A stretch of DNA of 64,000 bases from Lytechinus variegatus (taxonomy: Eukaryota; Echinodermata; Echinoidea; Temnopleuroida; Toxopneustidae), in contig NC_054750.1 in the NCBI RefSeq assembly GCF_018143015.1, positions 7,237,501-7,301,500 of the forward strand. The letters are read 5' to 3'. The notes below the pieces were generated by a model. That model did not search any database and had not been told where the DNA came from. It saw nothing but the letters and a program-made list of their open reading frames with translations. Shown here in pieces: positions 35,652-47,587 of this stretch (positions are counted from its first letter, which is position 1; each line of letters opens with the position of its first letter). A program made the translations under genes and the position numbers.

Positions 35652-35873
35652 TTACGCTTTCTTGCCTCTGGTTTCACAAACTGCTGCGCCAGCCTCTTGA
35701 TGACTATGCATGAGCCTTTGGACTTGGTGCTGAATCGATGAGGGGTTTTCCCTTGAGCTCAAGTACAGGACACCTGATACAAAACTTGCTTCATTCTTAA
35801 AGCAGGTAGTTAATTCATCAAAGAACAAGGTAACAACCCGGCAGCTAACTTCATTCACTGTGATACACTGCAA
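35652..35873 (-). other. Unexplained open frame downstream of SSX2IP
   Basis: On the minus strand a clean acceptor (AAAATTGCAG ending about 35873) is followed by a 70-codon open frame ending TAA at 35652-35654. The peptide contains FFDELTTCFKNEASFVSGVLYLSS and ends QEAGAAVCETRGKKA, less compositionally simple than the window's chance ORFs. It lies about 400 bases beyond the SSX2IP stop, so it could be an alternative last exon, a separate small gene, or chance in the 3' UTR. I do not recognise it. Confidence 0.2.
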
Positions 35874-36279
35874 TTTTACTTACAATGTATAATCCGGCAT
35901 ATCAAAAATATCCAACATCTCCATAAAGGAATCCCTCCACATTGCAAAGTTAGAATGCAGGGATATGGTACAATTGTTTGAATTCTACAATGAAGTAATG
36001 GCATCTTCTAGACCTTAAGGGCACTTGTTTCAGCATGTTCACTATTGCTGCAGCAGTCGTTTTTAACTCAGGCACCATCTCAAAGATTTTAAAGACAAGG
36101 CAATGTCTTCGTCAAGTTGGAGATAACAGAGATACGAACCAAACGTCTCTTGTGACCAACTATGGTAAGGCTGATTTTTGGTATTCCTAACATAAGCAAC
36201 TTCTCAAGAACAGAATAACTGAGGCAGGAGGAACAGCAGTAAAAGGAAAGGTGATAGTGGTTGAGTTCTGCACCCATCA

Positions 36280-36559
36280 TCATTTCTTGTGAGCCCCCTT
36301 GTCTGCTCTTCGCTGCCTGTGAGCCATAGTCTTTCTCAGGTTATGTTTGTGTTCCTCAGTCCTTCTTGACTTGGTGCCCACCTTGTTGAGGCTGTCTGTG
36401 CTGCCGTGGCTGCTGTGTCCCGATTGGCTCGATAGAGGGCGCCCTGCGATGATGGATGGCGCTTTGGACGAGCGGGGAGTCGAAACACCAGAGTGGCACG
36501 ACAGCTCTGAATCCGAGAGAAGGCTCTGGCTTCCAATCGAATGAATGCTTTCCCTCGAG
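36280..36559 (-). CDS. SSX2IP: SSX2IP terminal exon: Ser-rich basic tail
   Basis: Acceptor CCCTTACAG|C at 36560. 92 residues plus TGA: SRESIHSIGSQSLLSDSELS, TPRSSKAPSIIAGRP, SSQSGHSSHGSTDSL, then a basic end (RRTEEHKHNLRKTMAHRQRR, AHKK). Ser-rich tails with similar SIHS / STSD motifs end vertebrate SSX2IP. Disordered, probably phosphorylated. Confidence 0.85.
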
Positions 36560-39500
36560 CTGTAAGGGAAAAGGAAAATGAGATATTTCAGAGCTATATC
36601 AATATTGTTTTACTCTGAACAAATCAGAATAATTATTCTTCGAATAATCATGATTTCTATCATAAATGTAGATGAATGAACATTAATAAAATTAGAGACA
36701 GTTTCATCTTTGAACAAAAATAGTATAACAATATGTGACAAATACTATTCCTGCAAAATTCTAATTCAATGACAAAAACTCAGGTGTTGTCCAAAATCAT
36801 TTCTGACTGAGAACTGATTTTGGACAAAGTCAACTCAAGTTGCAGGTCCTATCGACATTATCATTTAACGACTTTACATCCAATTTCATTTATGGTAAAC
36901 TAAATTTGCAGAATATAGACCAATAGATACAAATCATTCACAACAGAGGCAATTAGTTTATCAGGGGTAAAAATTACACAGGAGATAAGGGTAAACTTAC
37001 AGAAGCCATTAAATACCCCCTGAAACTTTGCATAGGGTCCAATATACAATTAAAATCAATGTAGCAAATTTTGGCAGGTGAGCCTTGGAAAAGAGAGAAA
37101 AACGCCCATTGTATACCCAGCAGCATGTCACATAAACCCCTTGATGACTTACACATTAAGGTATTTTCCTCCCTCTGGTAATAACTTGAGAGCCCTGTAG
37201 AGCTCCACTGTGGAAGGGGTCTGGACTCTCTTCTGAGATCCCGATGGGGTGTGGTGTGGGGGTGAGGGGGATTGGTTAAGGGGCTGTTGGCTGGTAGGGT
37301 TCAGGCTGGGGCCTGTAAGAGGATAGTATGGTGTTAGTGATTAGAATACATGCATGTATGAATCACTATGAAATATTTCACTGTTCTACTTGCTATTACA
37401 AATGGAGTTCCTCAGGGACCAATCCTTGGTCCATTACTTTAAAAAATCATATGAACAGTATATATAAATTGTTAATACAAAATGGATAAAAAAAAACTTT
37501 CTATAAGCATATCAAGTTCTAATAGATATATTTATCAATAAATAATGAAGTATTGTTTGCATCTACTATTATTTCATTTGGAATGGTCGCTGATCAAAGT
37601 GCATGAATTTTCACATTGTCAGTCAAGATGCAATATTTGCATATGAGGTTTTTTATTACTGAGAACCAGCTAATCAGTAGTTAATATTAATCATTCATAT
37701 AACCTTTGATATGATATATGATGTTTCGGTTGTGGGGAAGTGTATTATATATCAGTATCTAACTATGGCTCATGATGCTTGCATAGTTTCAGGTACAGGG
37801 AAGTGTACTGTATATGATATTGGTAATATTAATCTACAGATTACCTAACTACTCAAACATCCTACAGATACAGCATTTGGTTAAACTATGTAATCCGAGA
37901 AAAAATAACTCACTTGTTGCTTTGTTGATTGACCTTGGGGGTCGAAGCAGAGGTGCATGATGGGAAGACAATGGCGTCAGCATCAGTTGCTCCTGGAGGA
38001 ATGCACTCCTCTCTTCTTCAAACTTCTTCCTCTGGTGATATGAAAAATATAATAATAAAAGAATTGTGGCAACATATTTCAAAATAATATCAATTCCAGA
38101 TATATCCTCAATGATATTCATAGGCAGGATATCTTGACTTGAATTCACCACAATTTGCACTGTAGTAAGTGGCTAGCCAGTAAGGTTCATACAAAAATTA
38201 CAAGGAGGCTGGGAGTGAAATGCTCAAAACACACCCTAAAAATCCTCATTCACTGCAATTAAAAGTTTATCTAATGTTGCAGATTGAGGCACTAAGTTGT
38301 GAAAAGCAGCACCCAAGAATAAAAAAGAAATATTTCTTTGCCTGATTTAAAGTCATCTGAAGCTAATAATAATCAAATTCTCCAAAGTTACATGTATTAT
38401 TACATTTTTTTTTGTATCACTGACCACTTGATTATTCTATCTATGAGAATGGAAACAGGAAATGTGAATGGAAAATATTAAAGAGATAGTAGTTCACAAG
38501 TCAAATAAAATATGCATTCAGAATTTATAATGTAAGTGTATCATAAAGGTATGTTACTGATATGCTTTATTCTCCCCTTTCTTTCATGGGGGGGGGGTTG
38601 ATATCAAACTATACAGAAATAAAATCATACAGCATAGAATATTGCATTAAATGTCAGTAATTTACTCCAAAGAATAATGCATGAAATTATATGCATTATG
38701 GAAGAGAAGACTATGTCATTCAATTTAAATGGAAAACAACAACAGCAGCAGCAGCAACAACAAAACCCTGAGCATGCATGCAGATGAAAATTAAAATATT
38801 CTTGTTAGTGGCAGTGCAATAAAGAAAAGGATTTAAGAACTGATTAATCAATTAATGCAATTGAAGAAGAGCGACAGCTAGTTCCTTTGAAATTCTGTTG
38901 GAAGAAGGATTAAATGGTAAGCTCGATTTGGCCTTCTAAGGAAATGGCAGGTGCAACAATGAATGAATCAAGTGGAGATGTGATTTAGAGGCAGGTGGCA
39001 GTAAGAAAGATAGAAGTAACACAATAAGGAAATAAAGAATGAGAGCTTTTTAAAACCATTATGGACCCAATCCGCAAAGGTGGTTTTTAAAACCATCGGT
39101 TGGACCCATGGTATAAATCACACTTATTTTTCCTGTATATTAAAAAATGTCCAATGCTGATGCGCGTTTTTGTCACAGTGCGCCAAATTGACGCCTGTTG
39201 CCGTGGTTATCCACACTATTTTATTCATGGGTCCCGTGTTTTTAATTAATGAGTCCACTCTTCAAACAGTGGACTCAAAAATAAAATACCGTACTTAACC
39301 ATGGCAACAGGCGTCAATTTGGTGCCCTAAGGCAAAAGCGTGCATTAGCATTGGACATTTTTTAATATACGTGGTAAATAAGTGTAATTTAAACAGGAAA
39401 TCTGCATAAGCGCCGTGGAAGCGCCATGGTGTAGCGGTTCTAACTCTCGCCTTGTAATCAGAGGGTCGTATGTTCGAATCCCACCATGGCCTAGCGTCCT

Positions 39501-42500
39501 TTGGCAAGGCGTCAATCCATACTTTGCCACTCTCACCCAGGTGCTTATGGGGTACCGGTAGGAAACAACCGTCATTGTGGTTGGTTTAGCAAGTGTGCAC
39601 AAACAGGCTGCTATGAATCCAGTGACCCAGTAATAATAATTGTGAAGTGCTTTGAGCAGTCGTAGATTGATAGAGCGCTATATAAATGCCAATAATTATT
39701 ATTATTATAAACCATTTGTTCAACCGATGGTTTTAAAAACCACCTTTGAGAATTTAGGGCCTATGTGACTGGAATGATGACAAGAAAATGCCTCTCGTAG
39801 AAAAGACAGTTAATAATTAAATATTTATAAGTAGATATATTATTGGTGTCATACATATACTGTCAGTCATCATCATCATAAAAAAAATTGGGTCACTATA
39901 ATTTCCATACACTAATGAAATGACCAACTTCAACCCTGGGTTTAACACTATACCCTACCCTTAACCTAACATAAAACCCTATTGCAACCCTAACCCTACA
40001 TCTTGGACGGAATTAAGCACAGAAACATTGTCGAAGGAGCAAATGTTTTGTCACCATGAGAGCAGCCGGAGCAATATACAATATAAGGTTTTACACAGAA
40101 TGGAGGGGGGGGGGAGATAATCATAAAGTAACGACCACAAGACAGACAACTAAAATAATGACAATTAAAAGAAATAGAGAGAATGCGTTGTCATGTAAAA
40201 GAAATTGTTTTAATGGATCAAAGAGAAGAAAAGAAGGAGATTCATGTAGGGTGATTACAAATGGAGAAAGAGAAATGGACAGGTATCAAGATAGAGGCAA
40301 TAAGATGAATTAATGAATGTCTATACACGGATGCTTTCAACCCTGAAAGTGAAAGATTTTGTTAAGATACTACAACGCATTTCTTTACCCAGGATTAGCC
40401 CTCAAATTTGCAGTTATGCTACATAGCTTCAAACATCCTCTTCATCTCACAAGATTTAGTCTAACTGGACCTTGTCTTACAAAGAGTTACGACTGATTTG
40501 AACAATCGTAACTCTATGGAAATCGATCAGTGTCATAATTTTTTCCTACAAAAAATGTGCACAATGTCCTTTGTATGCAAAGAGAAGCGCAGTGAATTAA
40601 AAAAAAAACAATAAATGCATGAATATGCATCATAGCTAGAAAATATTTTGAACAAACATACATAATAGATGTTGACGTTGCTGGCCCCCATAGTTCTGAT
40701 TAACCGGATCAATCGCAACTCTTTGTAAGATGGGGCCGATTTATATACTTACTAATGACAGATCAAATGGTCTTGTGATTTAAGAAGGCAAAAAAAAGGG
40801 AACAAGATGGGGCATTTTAGACCACATGATAACAAGACAAAGTAACTAGCTACATGCATAGTTTCAGATGAAATGAAGATTGCATTTAATGGCATTTAGA
40901 CATAATTGATTACAAGGTGAATGGGTTTAGCCAAGCCATGATGGTAGGTGATCTTGAAATAAAATAAAATGCCATTAGACATAAGTGGCTACATAAGCTC
41001 TAAGTGCTAGAAAATTAGAGAGAGAATGAAACTTTACAAAGAGATTGAAAAAATGATGATATTGTAGTGTAATAGAGTAGTAGTCCATCGTTACCTCCTC
41101 GCCTAATCGAATCGCAGCATCGGTAAAATTTCTCTGCTCCTTTTCAAAGTTGTGTTTCATGCCATACAACCTATTTTGTTCGGTGGCTAGATTTTCCTTC
41201 TCATCTAGCAACGTAGATTCCCTGATGAACCCCAGAAAGTCTCCATCCATACCGGTTTCTTGTACGGCCTGGCGGGGTGAAATGGCATGCAATGTCTATC
41301 ACTACAAGAACTAGGCACAAACACAACTGAATCAATCAATGAAAAACAGAATACTGCTCAACAATGATAAAAGAATATAATGCAACTTCAAAATAAAAAC
41401 AATTCATGCTGAACAACAGATTTAAATCAATAAACATTCAAATGTAAACAAATAATGCACATCACTACAATGAAAGTGCTTATTGCAAACTAAAGATGTG
41501 CCAAGATAATATCTCACTACCAAGAATAGGTATTTGAAAAACATATTTTCAATGATTTGATCAAAATGTAGAAAAAAAAGTAGAAGTTATATTAACAATG
41601 CAAATATGATATAATAGTTAATCCCATATCCAATATAATCCCATTTATTTTGTGATATAAATTCTATCTTGTTCATTTAATTTAACTGGGCCCCTTGGCA
41701 GAACAATTGTGCTGTAATGGCTCAGCTGAGCAGTTCAATATGAACTGTGATCTTTAAATATTTCAAAATATCAGAACACAAACTGCAAGTGTTGAAAAAA
41801 ATAAAACAAATAATCCACAGCTAACAATTTGAATTGACACACAGATTTCAAAAATACCTGTAAGACCTGCTCCTGTTGTACAATGATATCGTGATAGGCC
41901 TCCAGCTTTCTCCTCAGGTTCTCTATCTCCGCATCCTTAGGACCGGAGCTGCCTCCACCTCCTCCTCCTCCACCCTTCCCTTCATCTCCAGTGCTCCCTG
42001 TACCATCCTTACTGCTCCCTCCTCCCCCACCCTCCTGGTTCTCCCTGTTCTCCTTCTCAATCTGCTGGATGTGATCCCTGAGCTTCTGCCACTTCTGGCG
42101 GAGACTCGTCTCGATGCCCTCTCGGACCATCTCAAACGGCATCTGGAAGTGACCCGTCGATAGCTCACTGATGGACGAGTCGATGGATCTCGTGTCACCG
42201 TACTCGCTGTCGGAGATGTACCCTTGTCTCTAGAGAATGGAAAGAAAAGTTGTTGTATCATTTTTAACGGCAAAAGTATATAATCATCTCACTTTACTGT
42301 TTTGATTTTACTCAGTTGTGTTATACAAAAGAAGAATCATAAGAGAAACTATTTTCATTTACTTTTCAATTCATAACTTCAGAGATTAATTGCAGAAGAG
42401 AAATTACCAGTTTGATGACAGAAATAACAAGTAAAGAACTGTTATACTATTCAAGTAGAAAGAAAGTTCTAGATTTCTCAAGTAGGTCTGGTCACAGCAC

Positions 42501-45500
42501 TACTTTGAGGTGTTTGTTCACATTTCTTCATCCACAGACGGGCATCATTCAGTTACAGGAAATTGATTGTTTATGTTTAACAGCAGCATATTTTATATGT
42601 AATTAATTCCAGCAGTGCCTGTAGTACCAATAGGTATAGGGAAATGTTTCAACATATCCAGGCTTCATTTGATCCTCTCCACTACTATCTATTCCAAGTT
42701 TGGTTTAAAATATAAATGGCAAAAAGAAGCTGCTGTAAACTGCTTATCTAAAAAATAGAGCCAAAGGAGTAAATAAGAGAGTCAAAGGGGCCTAAGCTTT
42801 CGATCCTAGCAGAATCTTCTTCGGAGGCAAAATGACAAACATATAAGGTGGAACAACCATAATATAGACCACATACATTTAACAGCAACACTGGAACAAG
42901 GAGACAAAAGGGGCATTAGTGAGAAGAGAAGACCAATCAGGTTAATGAAGGGGGTGAAAGAAAAGGAGTAGGCAGACACAAAGGGAAGTTATAACAAATG
43001 TCTCATTTGTCTATGTTCAATCTTATTTATGTTACCGGTATGTTGATATATTTTTATTCTTGATGTTCTTTGTAAGGGAGCACCTTGCTTGACAAGCATA
43101 AGCTTTTAGGGAGTCTTCTGTTTGTCTGTTTTTTTTATCTGTCAACATTTTATATTGTAACATCTGAAATGAATAAATGAGTGAAATTGAATTGAACAGT
43201 AGTGGAAATGACGAATCCGAGCTGAAACTTATCTGAGGCCATGATGTGGATTCCCTTTAGATTGGCCTAATGTTCCTCTCTTATTTGGCCTTGCAGATTC
43301 AATGTTATGCCCTTTTAAAAAAAATCTATGTGCTGTAATATAGAAATGTGCCCTAAAGAATAGTGGTTTGCCCTAAAACTGCTGAACTTTAAAGCCTGGA
43401 TGTGGAAGATTAAAATGTACTTGGCTTGGAATTTGTCTGTCCTGATACATGAAGCTATCACTGACACAAATATACATGTTTTGTGAGATGTAAAGACAGA
43501 ATTTAAACAATTCAAATACGTTCAAGAAAATTAAACTTTGTCTCATTCATGGAATTCAGCACTGAATATCAAGAATTTCATATTCAACTTTCAAGACATT
43601 TCTACACCTCCCTTTAAAAGACACAAGTCTGGGTTTACACTCCGACCACCCCCAGCCACACTCCTGGAAATATTTTGACAAAGACGGCTGACTAACGATC
43701 TTTTCAAGAGTATTTTAGAGCTCACTACGGGATTACCAAGCAGACATATTAATGCTGCCATCTTCATCATATCCTTTCTCTATCAAACTCATGCCCTCCT
43801 CCTGTCAAACCAGGGGCCTGTTTCATAAAACTTGTTACAATAACCAGTTTGCAGTAACAGTTAAAAGCTACTGAAATCCATCAATTTGATTGGCTTGTTA
43901 TAGAAATATGGTATTACATTTAGTTATTATAACACGTAAGACAGGGGGCCACATGTCATACATGTATAATTGTTTTTTGTCAGACAGATATGATTGTTTA
44001 ATAAACAGCTGTACATAACTCCCCCTCCATGTACCTTCTTTTTTTATCATATACCCCTATCAATGGCCATGATTAAAAGATTTAAAACTGACAAGTTATT
44101 TTATTATGTCATCATCAAAAGTAATAAATGCTCAATAATCCTTAATGTTAATACATGATCAAAATTTCACAATATTCACCAAAAGAGGGGAATTATACAC
44201 ACAAAACAAGACAAGATTAATATTTACAAATGAATGGAACGTTCTGCATATAGTTTGAAATAGACGTACAGTTATTAAATGACACAAATAATTATATCTC
44301 TTATGTTACTTGGCACTGACTTCATGATTTCAAAATTTCCAGCAGTTTTGACTATAACAGCAGCTGTGATAATCTAAACTTCTAGGAAGATCAGTAATGT
44401 TAAATGAGAGAACAAGCAAATGATGAATCCAAAGAATAATCATTCCAACCCTGAATATAATCTTAACTTGGTCATTTCTTGCCTCCCCTCATGCTGCCTA
44501 CTTTTGGCAGAATATTTCTTTACATATTTCCACAACTACTTCCCTTCGACTTAATTTCTATTTCCTAGAGAGGATCAAAATATGAATAAATGACATCCTA
44601 TGACCAATGCTAACTCCTACAAAAACTGGCAACTGTTGATCAAATCATAATGTAAAAAAGACAATTTTTTCAGTTTTTATTGATAAATTAATTAGGGCTG
44701 CCTACAAGAAGTTAATCTTTGACTATAAGCTTACAATACAAGTTATGGTCTCTAAGACTCTCCTGTTAAAAGAAAAACTTGCAGGGAAAGTTAATATGTA
44801 TGTAGGAGCAGGATAATTCAAACATTGGGGAAAACTTTACCCATTCATGGACAAAAATAATATTTTTAAGTCCTGGAAAAAACTGTATTAATAATGGTAG
44901 GGGGAAAATATCATTTAAATGTAGACGGGTGTAAAAATGAACAATGTTGGAGAGAGAGGAAGAAAGAGAGGAGATAAAAAGAGGGTGGAAAGGGGGGGGA
45001 GAAAGATATAGACAGACAGAAGACAGAAAGGGGGAAGAAATACAGAGAATGAGAGACAAAGTGAGAAATAAGAATGGAGAAGAAAAATACAGAACAAAGA
45101 TGGAGAGAGGTGATGAAAAAGAAAGATTGATATGAAGTAAGCCATGCGGAGGGATATGGGGGAGGGGTGAGAGAAAAGGGGTGACAGAAAGAGAGACAGA
45201 AAGATGGGAGAGTTGGAAACAGAGAAAGAGAGAGACAAACAGAGTGAAAGAAGAGGCAAATTGAGAGGGACAAAAATAGAGGGTCATTTGATTATCAAGG
45301 AACCAATATTTACAATATGACTCATGCAGCTAGGTAAAGCTCCTGAAGCATTTTGCGAAGGAAATTCATCAGGGGACCACGTCAAAAAGTAATATAATAC
45401 CACTCAATCCTAAACCAAAGTAGGGATCTATTTTCTTTAGGATTCAGAGCTCCACAGTGCTAACTTATTACACTCCTGCAAGATATTTAGGCTTTCTACA

Positions 45501-47587
45501 ATACCGTATACTGCTGTATTAGCTAAAGTATTTTTCACCAATCTCATGAAGGAGAACCCCCCCAAAAAAAAGGAAAAGAAATTTAAGAGAAAAGCAATGA
45601 TGATAATTAAAATGATGTTATTTCACACACAGTTCTCATAAGAACACTTCTATTCTTTGAAATGCTGAAAATGGTGATGGCTCCAGCGATGTGATACTCT
45701 TTACAGACACTGATGCTATGACTAGGGACAGTGATTTTCCGCGATCGCGGAAAACGGACGGAATTCACAGAATCGGCTGTTTGAAACGGAAAGTGGCTTT
45801 TCAAACGGAAAACATGTTTTTTCTCAAAATGCACAAAAAAGCAACAGAAATTAATCCCAAATCCTCAACAAAATACGAATATCAACTGAAAAAACACGAT
45901 CTCACTTTGCAACAACAATCATCGTAACTACACTCGAGCCTCTCCATCACTCGATCGTATCCAAATTAGTTTACACTTACGTCCGCATAGAAGGCAGAAT
46001 CCGGCCGTGTGTTGCTGCCCTCTATGTTCGGTCATAATATAATGATCACGGTGATTCATCAAATCCAAAATGGCGGATATTCGGAAGTCGTCGACTGCTC
46101 AAAACGATGTCCGAAAAGTCCCCAAATCAGCGATAAAATCCCATTTAACAATAAAATAATGCTAATAATATGAAAGGTGAGAATATATTCATGTTGATTA
46201 TGTTTCCCTTAATATTTTATGAGCTCGAATCTCTTCGATTAATATGGATTTTAAAGCGATGTTAGTACATTGGTAGATGCAAATTTTGAGCAGCGCTAGC
46301 ATTTTGACATCGCTACTCGTTGCGTATTGGTTTTCTATGTAAACGGAATTGTCAATTTTTCTTGTACACAAAGTCTATGGGGAAACGGAATTTCCGTTTT
46401 CAGACATGCTGAAACGGAATTTGAGATTTTCTGAAACGGAAAAGGCAATTTTTAGAAACGGAAAATCACTGTCCCTATATGTCTGACATTCCTCTGGTAA
46501 GCATATGATTGCCAAGAGAAATGCCTTCCTCCAAGAAGTTAGTATAAAAGAAACTAACGAAACTATTGCAATCTTCACACAAGTTTATGTTTCATAAACA
46601 CTGTTTTCAATAACAATGCAAAATTCCCAAGAAAATATGCTATGAGCTAACCATATACCATGATTTCAGTAGCTTTCAAGAAAATTATCATGATTTGTAA
46701 ATGAAATCAGATAAGTAAAATAATATGATTTCAGCAACTTTATCAGTTATCAAAATTCGTTAATGAAATCTACAAAGTCAATAACTATGATTTCAATAGC
46801 TTTTAACAGTTATCATAATTTGTTATTCACATAACAAAGCAAATACTATGATTACCAGTAGCTTTTGTTTTGTTAATGAAGTCAAGTTTCATGACACAGG
46901 GCCCTGATAACTTTGTGAACAAGAGACAATGAGCAGAAAGTGTATATACTATAGGTCTGAGGGGTGTTTCACAAAGGTTAAGTATGACTAAAAATCACAC
47001 TTGAATTCCCAGATACATGTCGTCTGCAACACATCACCACATTGGTCAGATTATGATCATGAGACATACTCTCCCATTTCAACAAGATTACGTATCATGT
47101 GTGCATTGGCAAAGGACTAGACCACAGACGCCATTAAAATGACAAACAGCAACTCATTAAAAATCCTGGCACTTCAACTAAATTTGTAAAACACCCACGG
47201 CCCCCAAAAAATTATTTTTATTCGGGGGGCTACTTTTCACAATCTACTGCCTAAATTTGTGACATAAGCTTCAACACTGCAGTGAATGGGGTTGTTTGTG
47301 GGGGTATTTTTTTTATTTTCAGGGCTCTTTTGAGCATTTGGGGGGTGTAATTGCCCCAAGCCCTGACTCCCCCCCTCCCGCCCCCACCCCCATTCTTTAT
47401 ACTAACATTGTTTGGGGTTCCTCCTCCTACTCCTCCTCCACCTTCTCCTGCCTGTCTGTTGAGTAGATTAACCAGTTCTTGTTGCATGTTGCTAAGAGAT
47501 TCTCTCAAGACTTGATTCTCCATCATCACCTCCTTCTGTCTCTCCTCATAGTTAGTGATGATCACTCGGTACATGTCTTCCTCATGC
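36280..47587 (-). CDS. SSX2IP: SSX2IP/ADIP (Msd1) orthologue, C-terminal six exons
   Basis: Human SSX2IP (afadin- and alpha-actinin-binding protein) is a coiled-coil protein at centriolar satellites, where it helps anchor microtubules, and at cell junctions. Minus-strand exons: 47407-47587, 41858-42229, 41095-41268, 37914-38031, 37153-37312, 36280-36559 with TGA at 36280-36282. They join in phase and encode 427 residues. Signature segments match the human order: DMYRVIITNYEERQKEVMMEN, TSLRQKWQKLRDHI, KEQRNFTDAAIRLGEE, then RKKFEEERSAFLQEQL. Poly-Gly linkers occur in the first two exons. The upstream N-terminal coiled-coil exons were not found up to 64000, so this CDS is 5'-incomplete. Confidence 0.88.
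37153..41268 (-). CDS. SSX2IP: SSX2IP exons: end of coiled coil and proline-rich linker
   Basis: 41095-41268 encodes ESTLLDEKENLATEQNRLYG and FEKEQRNFTDAAIRLGEE; 37914-38031 encodes RKKFEEERSAFLQEQLMLTP, continuing the helix as in the human protein; 37153-37312 encodes a Pro/Ser/Gln-rich linker (QSPSPPHHTPSG) and STVELYRALKLLPEGGKYLN. All GT-AG, phases 0, 1 and 2 in agreement. The last donor is GT|GTAAGT at 37153. Confidence 0.86.
39075..39748. mobile_element. Fold-back TIR element carrying a SINE
   Basis: Left end CAAAGGTGGTTTTTAAAACC with ATCGGTTG, right end CAACCGATGGTTTTAAAAAC with CACCTTTG: inverted ends of about 30 bp. Further arms pair across the centre: TTAAAAAATGTCCAATGCTG with AGCATTGGACATTTTTTAA, and AATTGACGCCTGTTGCC with GGCAACAGGCGTCAATT. 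A tRNA-derived SINE (39419-39705) sits near the right end. Confidence 0.9.
39419..39705 (+). mobile_element. tRNA-derived SINE, threonine-tRNA-like head
   Basis: Head GCGCCATGGTGTAGCGGTTC, anticodon-arm CGCCTTGTAATCAG (TGT at the anticodon position) and B box GTTCGAATCCC. Body: CTCTCACCCAGGTGC, GGGGTACCGGTAGG. 3' tail: GCTATATAAATGCCAATAAT then (TTA)n. It is not a functional tRNA gene: the acceptor stem and the D arm are eroded and a long body follows. Confidence 0.85.
40467..40737. mobile_element. MITE 'CTTACAAAGAGTT' family, copy 2
   Basis: GGACCTTGTCTTACAAAGAG and the complement of CTCTTTGTAAGATGGGGCC. Inner sequence (ATAGATGTTGACGTTGCTGG) matches the copy at 31996-32272 inverted. Confidence 0.8.
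41858..42229 (-). CDS. SSX2IP: SSX2IP exon: TSLRQKW helix and coiled coil
   Basis: 124 codons: RQGYISDSEYGDTRS, PFEMVREGIETSLRQKWQKL, then a low-complexity stretch with a run of eight Gly, then IENLRRKLEAYHDIIVQQEQ. The TS-R-QW helix is a family hallmark. The Gly-rich insert has no counterpart in the human protein as I recall it and is encoded by GGA/GGT-rich DNA prone to slippage. Confidence 0.88.
42755..42905 (-). repeat. Dispersed repeat with GATCCTAGCAGAATCTTC, copy 2
   Basis: Inverted match to 20075-20285: AGAGAGTCAAAGGG, CTTTCGATCCTAGCAGAATC, GGAGGCAAAATGACAAACAT and GTGGAACAACCATAATATAG. Confidence 0.75.
44944..45275. repeat. Purine-rich tract, about 330 bp
   Basis: Plus strand is almost all A/G with scattered C/T (GAGAGAGGAAGAAAGAGAGG). 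The opposite strand gives long Ser/Phe/Leu frames, which are artefacts of composition. Confidence 0.9.
45723..46476. mobile_element. TIR element TAGGGACAGTGATTTTCCG, 754 bp
   Basis: TAGGGACAGTGATTTTCCG at the left and its complement CGGAAAATCACTGTCCCTA at the right. Both end regions repeat AAACGGAA / TTTCCG (for example GAAACGGAATTTCCGTTTTC). The middle includes AAATGGCGGATATTCGG. No transposase ORF. Ends are identical over 19 bp, so it may be recent. Confidence 0.88.
47407..47587 (-). CDS. SSX2IP: SSX2IP exon: DMYRVIITNYEERQ coiled coil
   Basis: Acceptor TTTTTGTAG|G at 47588. The exon begins with one base completing a codon, then HEEDMYRVIITNYEERQ and a heptad-like ENQVLRESLSNMQQELVNLL. It ends with a Gly-rich linker (GEGGGGVGGGTPNN). 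Of two possible donors, AAT|GTTAGT at 47407 is chosen because it leaves phase 0 and the next exon is open only in that phase; A|GTATAA at 47403 would shift the frame. Reading on gives a short low-complexity run of a dispersed repeat. Confidence 0.85.

Larger units (their letters stand above)
38032..41094. other. SSX2IP intron (contents)
   Basis: Holds a poly-G run near 38588, a CAG/CAA run near 38743-38762, the fold-back element with SINE at 39075-39748, degenerate CCCTAACC-like sequence near 39950-39998, and the MITE at 40467-40737. No exon seen. Confidence 0.6.
42230..47406. other. SSX2IP 5.2-kb intron (contents)
   Basis: Holds the repeat at 42755-42905, a partial 'GTTTCATAAAAC' MITE near 43814-43960, a purine tract at 44944-45275, the TAGGGACAGTG element at 45723-46476, and another degenerate 'GTTTCATAA' repeat at about 46588-46905. 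No exon seen. Confidence 0.6.

Noticed and set aside
39419..39490. Possible threonine tRNA gene
   Set aside because: The A and B boxes are present but the acceptor and D stems are imperfect, and a long SINE body and tail follow, so it is a SINE head.
39950..39998. Telomere-like CCCTAACC sequence
   Set aside because: Only two near-perfect CCCTAA units in a degenerate stretch; not a telomere or a clear interstitial telomeric array.
44766..45287. 173-codon minus-strand open frame rich in Ser, Leu and Phe
   Set aside because: Complement of the purine tract at 44944-45275; composition artefact.
47403..47406. Alternative SSX2IP donor A|GTATAA
   Set aside because: It leaves the next exon in a frame that soon hits a stop; the donor GTTAGT four bases earlier keeps the frame.
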